A stretch of 34,088 nucleotides of DNA from Lachnospiraceae bacterium (GTDB lineage Bacteria > Bacillota > Clostridia > Lachnospirales > Lachnospiraceae): contig JAJQHZ010000085.1 in assembly GCA_021199475.1 (NCBI GenBank), positions 1 to 34,088 on the forward strand, written 5' to 3'. Numbering within the stretch: the stretch's first letter is position 1; every line of letters starts with the position of its first letter. The notes under the pieces were generated by a model that saw only the letters and a program-made list of their open reading frames with translations, was not told the DNA's origin and did not search any database. Position numbers and translations under genes: made by a program. Positions 33,461 through 34,088 of the stretch are shown piece by piece.

Positions 33461-33489
33461 GTCATACATTTGCTTCGCAAATATATGAC
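33461..33489 (+). other. Hairpin between rpsJ and rplC
   Basis: GTCATA (33461-33466) and TATGAC (33484-33489), then ATTTGC (33468-33473) and GCAAAT (33477-33482), form a 12-bp stem with one mismatch and a TTC triloop. It has no T run, so it is not a terminator. It lies in a 185-nt gap, long for adjacent ribosomal genes. Confidence 0.6.
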
Positions 33490-33522
33490 ATGATCCGCTG
33501 TAGAAAATCAGGAGGAAAGGCA

Positions 33523-34088
33523 ATGAAGAAAGCGATTTTGGCAACAAAGGTCGGAATGACGCAGATTTTCGACGACAACGGTTTACTGATTCCGGTAACG
33601 GTTCTTCAGGCCGGGCCGTGCGTGGTGACGCAGGTCAAGACGGTGGAGAAGGACGGTTACAGCGCGGTTCAGGTCGGTTTCGTTGACAAGAGAGAGAAGC
33701 TTGTCAATAAGCCGCAGAAGGGCGCGTTTGACAAGGCGGGCGTTTCTTACAAGAGATATGTGAGAGAGTTTCGTCTGGACGACGCAGAGAGCTATGAGGT
33801 AAAGCAGGAGATCAAGGCGGATGTGTTCGCAGCTGGCGAGAAGGTTGACGCGACGGCGATTTCCAAGGGCAAGGGCTTCCAGGGCGCGATTAAGAGACAT
33901 GGACAGCACAGAGGCCCGATGGCGCATGGTTCCAAGTATCATCGTCATGCCGGCTCCAATGGCTCTGCATCTGATCCGAGCCGTGTATTTAAGGGCAAGA
34001 AGATGGCGGGACGCATGGGCGCTGACCGGGTAACGGTTCAGAATCTTGAGATTGTCCGTGTAGACGCTGAAAATAATCTGATCCTGGT
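33523..34088 (+). CDS. rplC: 50S ribosomal protein L3 (uL3), cut by the window end
   Basis: The first 188 codons of L3 (usual length about 205-215). It starts [16 protein letters not shown] and contains [33 protein letters not shown] and [24 protein letters not shown], all diagnostic of uL3, which binds 23S rRNA early in 50S assembly. GGAGG (33511-33515) is 7 nt before the ATG. The frame is open to the last base, with the C-terminus outside the window. Confidence 0.97.
   Translation, partial: MKKAILATKVGMTQIFDDNGLLIPVTVLQAGPCVVTQVKTVEKDGYSAVQVGFVDKREKLVNKPQKGAFDKAGVSYKRYVREFRLDDAESYEVKQEIKADVFAAGEKVDATAISKGKGFQGAIKRHGQHRGPMAHGSKYHRHAGSNGSASDPSRVFKGKKMAGRMGADRVTVQNLEIVRVDAENNLIL

Overview
The window looks like a chromosome segment of an anaerobic, Gram-positive gut-type Clostridia, most likely Lachnospiraceae. 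The clues are a TPP-riboswitch-controlled thiT, an oxygen-independent class III ribonucleotide reductase (nrdD/nrdG) under apparent NrdR boxes, secreted enzymes carrying choline-binding-type wall repeats, a giant Cna-B/SpaA-type surface protein with a VQTGD sorting signal, and the start of an S10 ribosomal operon. No rRNA, tRNA, CRISPR array or intact transposon was seen.

Layout. (1) Positions 1-4400: a consensus promoter and a TPP riboswitch lead into thiT (+), which converges on and overlaps nrdG (-); nrdD (-) follows with its promoter and tandem NrdR-like boxes. (2) Positions 4300-13211: leftward envelope genes. One promoter near 13200 appears to serve a membrane-anchored transglutaminase-like protein, an NRPS-type adenylation enzyme, a carrier protein, an MBOAT acyltransferase, a DltD/AlgX-like SGNH protein and a lipoprotein. 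A secreted transglutaminase-like protein with wall-binding repeats lies beyond. This resembles dltABCD (charge an acyl group, load it on a carrier, cross the membrane, esterify a wall polymer), but several diagnostic residues differ from true Dlt proteins. (3) Positions 13351-14577: a rightward class I methyltransferase. (4) Positions 14592-30737: a 4656-residue surface protein gene flanked by two same-orientation remnants of a PD-(D/E)XK (Rpn/transposase-like) nuclease gene, which share a 209-bp identical core. Its upstream region has a nine-G tract between -35 and -10, an array of eleven 8-bp repeats in the presumed 5' UTR, and two leader hairpins. (5) Positions 30738-32529: leftward YgjP-type metallopeptidase and a wall-binding polysaccharide deacetylase. 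(6) Positions 32691-34088: a strong promoter, a long structured leader, rpsJ and a partial rplC.

The theme is the cell envelope: a dlt-like polymer-modification operon, wall-binding transglutaminase-like and deacetylase enzymes, and a giant putatively sortase-anchored adhesin whose control region and flanks look built for switching (homopolymer in the promoter, short tandem repeats, flanking direct repeats). The two strongest candidates for something undescribed are the switchable/excisable giant adhesin locus and the transglutaminase-coupled dlt-like operon with altered active-site residues. All functional statements rest on motif reading; no database search was possible.
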